Positions 13,476 through 16,707 of a DNA stretch of 16,707 nt are shown piece after piece. This stretch comes from Gammaproteobacteria bacterium (GTDB taxonomy: Bacteria > Pseudomonadota > Gammaproteobacteria > Steroidobacterales > Steroidobacteraceae). The notes beneath the pieces were generated by a model, which saw only the letters and a program-made list of their open reading frames with translations, was not told the origin of the DNA and did not search any database. The stretch's first letter is position 1. The number at the start of each line of letters is the position of its first letter. Location of the stretch: NCBI GenBank assembly GCA_003162555.1, contig PMNQ01000137.1, positions 7,626 to 24,332 of the forward strand, in the 5' to 3' direction. A program made the position numbers and the translations under genes.

Positions 13476-14758
13476 GCCGCCTCCTTCGTTAATGACGAAT
13501 CCTGCGCCGGCGCGCGCACTCGCCGGGCGAGCGCGGGCACCTCGCCTGCGAGGCCCAGTGCGCGGCGCGCAAAGCTGCGCCGCATGAGCGCATTCGCATT
13601 TGCCAGGCCCAGCAGGCGCGCGGCAATCCACCCGGCCGGGCCGGGACCGCGTGCGAACACTTCGCTGAAGCCGCTCATCGTCCAGCTCATCAGTGTGTCG
13701 TGTGTCAATCGCTGCTGTTCGTAACGCGTCAGCAGCCGCGCGGCGCCCGGATCCTCGCCTTCGGCAATGCCTGCTGACAACACGCCGCAGAGTGCGGCAG
13801 CGTCCATGAACCCGAGATTGACGCCCTGCCCGGCCAGTGGATGGATCACGTGGGCGGCATCGCCCATCAGCGCGACGCGCTTGCCGATCAGTGTCACCGT
13901 GGTCGCGCGCCGCAGCGGCACAGCCAGGCGCTCGCCGCGCAGTTCCATTGCGCCCAGCACGCCGTCGCTCGCCGCCTGGAGGCGCTGCGCGAATTCCGGC
14001 GGCGCAAGCGCCATCAGTTGTTCCGCAAACTCCTTGTCGGCCGACCAGACGATGGAGCAGCTGCCGTCGAACAACGGCAGGAAAGCCAGCGGCCCGGTGG
14101 CAAGAAAGCGTTGCCAGGCCGTGTGCTGGTGCGGCCTGGCAGTTGCGATGTTTGCGACGATGGCATTCTGCCGGTAGTCGTGCTCGCGCACCGGCAACGC
14201 CAGCAGAGCGCGCACCTGCGAGCGGGCGCCATCCGCACCGACCACCAGCCGCGCCGAAAAATCACCATGCCCGGTGCCGAGGCGCGCCACCTGCGCGTCG
14301 GTGGCGAGCGCACGCAGGCTGGAGGCGATGAGGCGCCCGCCCTGCTCGCGGAAGCTCGCCAGCGCGGCAGCGGCGAGCGCGCGATTTTCGACGATGTAGC
14401 CCAGGTTCGGCTCGGCCAGTTCGGCCGCCGAGAACACCAGCGTGCCCGGGCCATCGGCCGGCGCCGATTCGTGCCAGATCCGCATGCGCTCAAAGGCGCA
14501 CAACCGCGCCTGTGGCATGTGCTCCCAGGCGCCCGCGTTGCGCAGCAGCGTTTCGCTGGCGCGCGAGATCGCCGCCACGCGCAGATCAACTGCGCCAGCG
14601 TCAGCAGGTTTACTGCTGGCAGAGGCATCACTTGTGAGTTCCGGCGCCAGCAGTGCGATGCGCTTAGGGGCGATGCCGCCGTGCCGCGCGAGCAGCGCGG
14701 CCACCGTGGCGCCGATCGGGCCGCCGCCGACAATCACGACATCGAAATCCGTGTGCAT
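13469..14758 (-). CDS. ubiI: UbiI-type FAD monooxygenase of ubiquinone biosynthesis
   Basis: A 429-residue class A flavin monooxygenase. The FAD-binding GGGPIG (11-16) follows VVIV, the DG motif is GADGARSQVR (174-183), and the GD motif is MGDAAHVIHPLAGQGVNLGF (298-317). The form GDAAH..HPLAGQGVNLGFMDA is that of E. coli UbiI (VisC), whereas the neighbour has the UbiH form; UbiI adds the C5 hydroxyl to the polyprenylphenol ring. Specificity within the UbiI/UbiH/UbiF/UbiM set varies by lineage, so the exact carbon is uncertain. A short Ala/Ser/Asp-rich insert at about 42-56 after the first strand-helix unit is longer than in E. coli. The gene starts 14 nt after ubiH and overlaps the next small gene by 7 nt. 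Confidence 0.88.
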   Translation of the reverse strand: MHTDFDVVIVGGGPIGATVAALLARHGGIAPKRIALLAPELTSDASASSKPADAGAVDLRVAAISRASETLLRNAGAWEHMPQARLCAFERMRIWHESAPADGPGTLVFSAAELAEPNLGYIVENRALAAAALASFREQGGRLIASSLRALATDAQVARLGTGHGDFSARLVVGADGARSQVRALLALPVREHDYRQNAIVANIATARPHQHTAWQRFLATGPLAFLPLFDGSCSIVWSADKEFAEQLMALAPPEFAQRLQAASDGVLGAMELRGERLAVPLRRATTVTLIGKRVALMGDAAHVIHPLAGQGVNLGFMDAAALCGVLSAGIAEGEDPGAARLLTRYEQQRLTHDTLMSWTMSGFSEVFARGPGPAGWIAARLLGLANANALMRRSFARRALGLAGEVPALARRVRAPAQDSSLTKEAAC

Positions 14759-14772
14759 GCGCGGCGCGGCCT

Positions 14773-15990
14773 TTAGTTCACCGGCAGGCCGCGCAGCAGC
14801 CGCGGCGCGTCGCCGCCGAAACCCCAGCTCAGGCGCGACAATGCGCGCTTGGCGCCGGGCGCCAGGTCGAACAACGCCAGGCTGAGGTTGCGCGCCACAG
14901 CGACGTCCGGCAGATCGCTCCCGAACAGCCGCACCAGACCGTCCGTGAAGCCGATCATGCCGCGCCGGTCCGCGGCGCGCCGGCGTTCATAGGTCTCGAG
15001 TACGGCCGGCGCACCAGGGTCCGGTGCGGTGGCCAGGATCTCGGCCAGCAGCGCCGCATCGCGCAGTCCGAGGTTGAATCCCTGCCCCGCCACCGGGTGG
15101 AGCGCCTGCGCCGCGTTGCCCACCAGTACCGCACGTGTGCCCGTCATGCGCTCCGCGCGGCTCAGGCGCAATGGATACGCGGCGCGCGCGCCCACTTGCG
15201 CAATGCGCCCAATACGCCATCCGAAATCGAGCTGCAGAGCGGCGCTGAACGCAGCGTCGTCGAGCGCGCAGATTTCCCTCGCGCGATCCGGCGCGAGCGT
15301 CCACACCACCGTATAGCGCCCGTCGGTCAGCGGCAGCACTGCCAGCGGCCCGGTGGCGGTAAAGCGTTCGTAGGCGATGCCTGCGGAGGGCAGGTCGGTC
15401 GCGACGTGCACGACCACCGCCACCTGCTCGTAGTCCTCGACTTCGGCGCCGATGCCGGCCGCGGCCCGCACCCTCGATTGCGCGCCATCCGCCGCGACCA
15501 CGACGCGCGCCTCGATCGACTCGCTGGCCGCATTGATCGTGAGTCGCGCCCGGTCCACATCGAGCCGCAGGTCGCTGAGGCGCGCGGGATTGCGGATCGC
15601 AATCGAGGGGTGCGCCGCGAGTTGCTGCCACAGCGCCAGTCCAAGCTGGCGGTTGGGCACGACGTAGCCCAGCGCCTCCAGCCCCTGCTCCGCGGCGTGC
15701 AGACGCGCAGCGCCGGCGTGGCCGGCATCGGACACACGGATCTCCAGCACGGCAGTGGCGTGCGCGGCCAGGCGCGGCCACACGCCGAGGGTTTCGAACA
15801 CGCGCCGGCTGCCGTTGCCCAGTGCGGTGGTGCGATCATCGAAGCTGGGCTGATCGCTCGAATCAGGGACATGAGCTTCGATCAGCAATACGCGCTTTGC
15901 CGTGGCGGCCAGCGCGAGCGCGAGGCTGGCGCCGACCATGCCGCCGCCGACGATGGCGATGTCTACCTGCGTGGGCAAGGGTGCCGTCAC
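14773..15990 (-). CDS. ubiH: UbiH-type FAD monooxygenase of ubiquinone biosynthesis
   Basis: A 405-residue flavin monooxygenase. It shows IVGGGMVG (13-20) for the ADP part of FAD, the AADGAQSRVR DG motif (166-175), and GNAAQALHPVAGQGFNLGLR (291-310). The NAAQ..HP.AGQGFNLGLRD form is diagnostic of UbiH, which hydroxylates C1 of the demethoxy-quinol precursor. Length is typical. The GTG start at 15990 has GAGG upstream at short spacing and begins just before the first beta strand; no better in-frame start is seen. pepP ends 24 nt upstream and ubiI begins 14 nt downstream, the standard gammaproteobacterial pepP-ubiH-ubiI operon order. Confidence 0.92.
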   Translation of the reverse strand: MTAPLPTQVDIAIVGGGMVGASLALALAATAKRVLLIEAHVPDSSDQPSFDDRTTALGNGSRRVFETLGVWPRLAAHATAVLEIRVSDAGHAGAARLHAAEQGLEALGYVVPNRQLGLALWQQLAAHPSIAIRNPARLSDLRLDVDRARLTINAASESIEARVVVAADGAQSRVRAAAGIGAEVEDYEQVAVVVHVATDLPSAGIAYERFTATGPLAVLPLTDGRYTVVWTLAPDRAREICALDDAAFSAALQLDFGWRIGRIAQVGARAAYPLRLSRAERMTGTRAVLVGNAAQALHPVAGQGFNLGLRDAALLAEILATAPDPGAPAVLETYERRRAADRRGMIGFTDGLVRLFGSDLPDVAVARNLSLALFDLAPGAKRALSRLSWGFGGDAPRLLRGLPVN

Positions 15991-16014
15991 AGCCTCAATA
16001 CCCTGCCGTCGCCG

Positions 16015-16707
16015 TCATGCGCAATCCATCAGCTTTTCGATCGCGTCGGGATCGGTGGGCGCACCGGCCGTCAGCACCTCGCAGCCGCTGGCAGTCACCG
16101 CCACGTCATCCTCGATGCGGATACCAATGTTCCAGAACCGCTTCGGCACGCCACGGGTGCCGGCCGGAATATAAATGCCCGGCTCGACCGTCAACACCAT
16201 GCCAGGCTCGAACACGCGCCACTCGTCACCGACCTTGTAGTCGCCCACGTCATGCACGTCGATGCCGAGCCAGTGTCCGGTGCGGTGCATGAAGAACTTC
16301 TTGTACGCGCCGTCCTTGATCAGACTGGCGAGCGTCCCCTTGAGGAGTCCGAGTCGCGCAAGGCCCTGGGTGATGGCCCGCACCGCGGCATCGTGCGGCT
16401 CGTTCCAGTGATTGCCCGGCTTCACCTTGGCAAACGCGGCGCGCTGCGCGGCCAGCACTACTTCGTAGATCGCGCGTTGCTCCTTGCTGTAGCGGCCGTT
16501 CACCGGGAGCGTGCGGGTGATGTCGGAGGCGTAATACTGGTGTTCGCAGCCCGCGTCGATCAGCACCAGGTCGCCGGCCTTCAGCGGCTGGTTGTTCTCG
16601 GCGTAGTGCAGCACGCAGGAATTGGCGCCGCCGCCGACGATCGGGTGATAGGAAATATCGGCGCCATGGCGGCCAAACTCGTGCACCAGCTCGGCCATCA
16701 CCTGGTA
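16015..16707 (-). CDS. pepP: Xaa-Pro aminopeptidase PepP, catalytic domain (5' end outside window)
   Basis: The C-terminal 230 residues of a pita-bread-fold (M24B) aminopeptidase that removes an N-terminal residue preceding proline. Counting from the first full codon, the two-metal site is complete: D51 and D62 (LIDAGCEHQYYASDITRT), H145 (HRTGHWLGIDVHD), E175 (VEPGIYIP) and E199 (IGIRIEDD). Spacing follows E. coli PepP within one residue. The frame is still open at the window edge and the sequence there is internal, so the GTG and ATG near the edge are not starts. It ends at TGA 16017-16015, 24 nt before ubiH, and is the first visible gene of the ubiquinone operon. Confidence 0.95.
   Translation of the reverse strand, partial: YQVMAELVHEFGRHGADISYHPIVGGGANSCVLHYAENNQPLKAGDLVLIDAGCEHQYYASDITRTLPVNGRYSKEQRAIYEVVLAAQRAAFAKVKPGNHWNEPHDAAVRAITQGLARLGLLKGTLASLIKDGAYKKFFMHRTGHWLGIDVHDVGDYKVGDEWRVFEPGMVLTVEPGIYIPAGTRGVPKRFWNIGIRIEDDVAVTASGCEVLTAGAPTDPDAIEKLMDCA

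Noticed and set aside
13469..15990. ubiH and ubiI as a recent tandem duplication
   Set aside because: They are paralogues by fold, but each has its own diagnostic motif (GNAAQ...FNLGLRD versus GDAAH...VNLGFMD) and the order is the ancient pepP-ubiH-ubiI arrangement.
1..16707. Mobile elements, CRISPR arrays, tRNA or rRNA genes, riboswitches
   Set aside because: No transposase or integrase frame, no regular spaced repeats, no cloverleaf or rRNA-like sequence and no recognisable riboswitch core were seen on either strand.

Overview
The window is high-GC, densely coded chromosomal DNA. It most resembles a gammaproteobacterium of the Xanthomonadales/Nevskiales/Steroidobacter type. The signs are the gammaproteobacterial gene order pepP-ubiH-ubiI, an IspG C-terminus carrying the longer spacer between its cysteines that I associate with xanthomonad-like proteins, and housekeeping families of that kind (DUF885 peptidase, POT transporter with an extra domain, DUF1134 protein). 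No tRNA, rRNA, insertion sequence, integrase, phage gene or CRISPR array was seen. Once starts are corrected, no stretch longer than 300 bases lacks a gene.

Layout. (1) 1-718, plus strand: end of ispG, then a pterin-4a-carbinolamine dehydratase. (2) 741-2935, minus strand: an EVE/PUA-like plus HNH nuclease, a TIGR02466-type 2-oxoglutarate/Fe(II) oxygenase-like protein and a rhomboid protease. (3) 3020-4069, plus strand: a PLP-dependent low-specificity threonine aldolase, divergent from the nuclease. (4) 4073-9651, minus strand: a long run holding a two-TM protein, a doubtful small ORF, a DinB-like protein, a secreted DUF885 metallopeptidase, a secreted orphan, a cupin, an AI-2E family transporter and a three-TM protein joined to it by an ATGA overlap. 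(5) 9744-11027, plus strand: a promoter-like site and palindrome, a 79-residue protein that looks like a shortened MazG fold, and an EamA permease. (6) 11051-16707, minus strand: pepP (cut by the window edge), ubiH, ubiI, a 67-residue membrane peptide overlapping ubiI, a DUF1134 (EipA-like) periplasmic protein and a POT peptide transporter.

How the genes work together. UbiI and UbiH are two of the aerobic hydroxylases of ubiquinone synthesis; the membrane peptide translated from the end of ubiI may belong with them. PepP and DUF885 peptidases and the POT carrier fit peptide degradation and uptake. The carbinolamine dehydratase recycles pterin cofactor, and IspG supplies isoprenoid precursors, including the ubiquinone tail. 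The rest are single-gene functions without a clear shared pathway.

I found no convincing new multi-gene system. The most notable items are the 67-residue peptide beside ubiI, the orphan EVE-HNH nuclease, the shortened MazG-like protein with a palindrome in its leader, and the periplasmic insert in the POT transporter.
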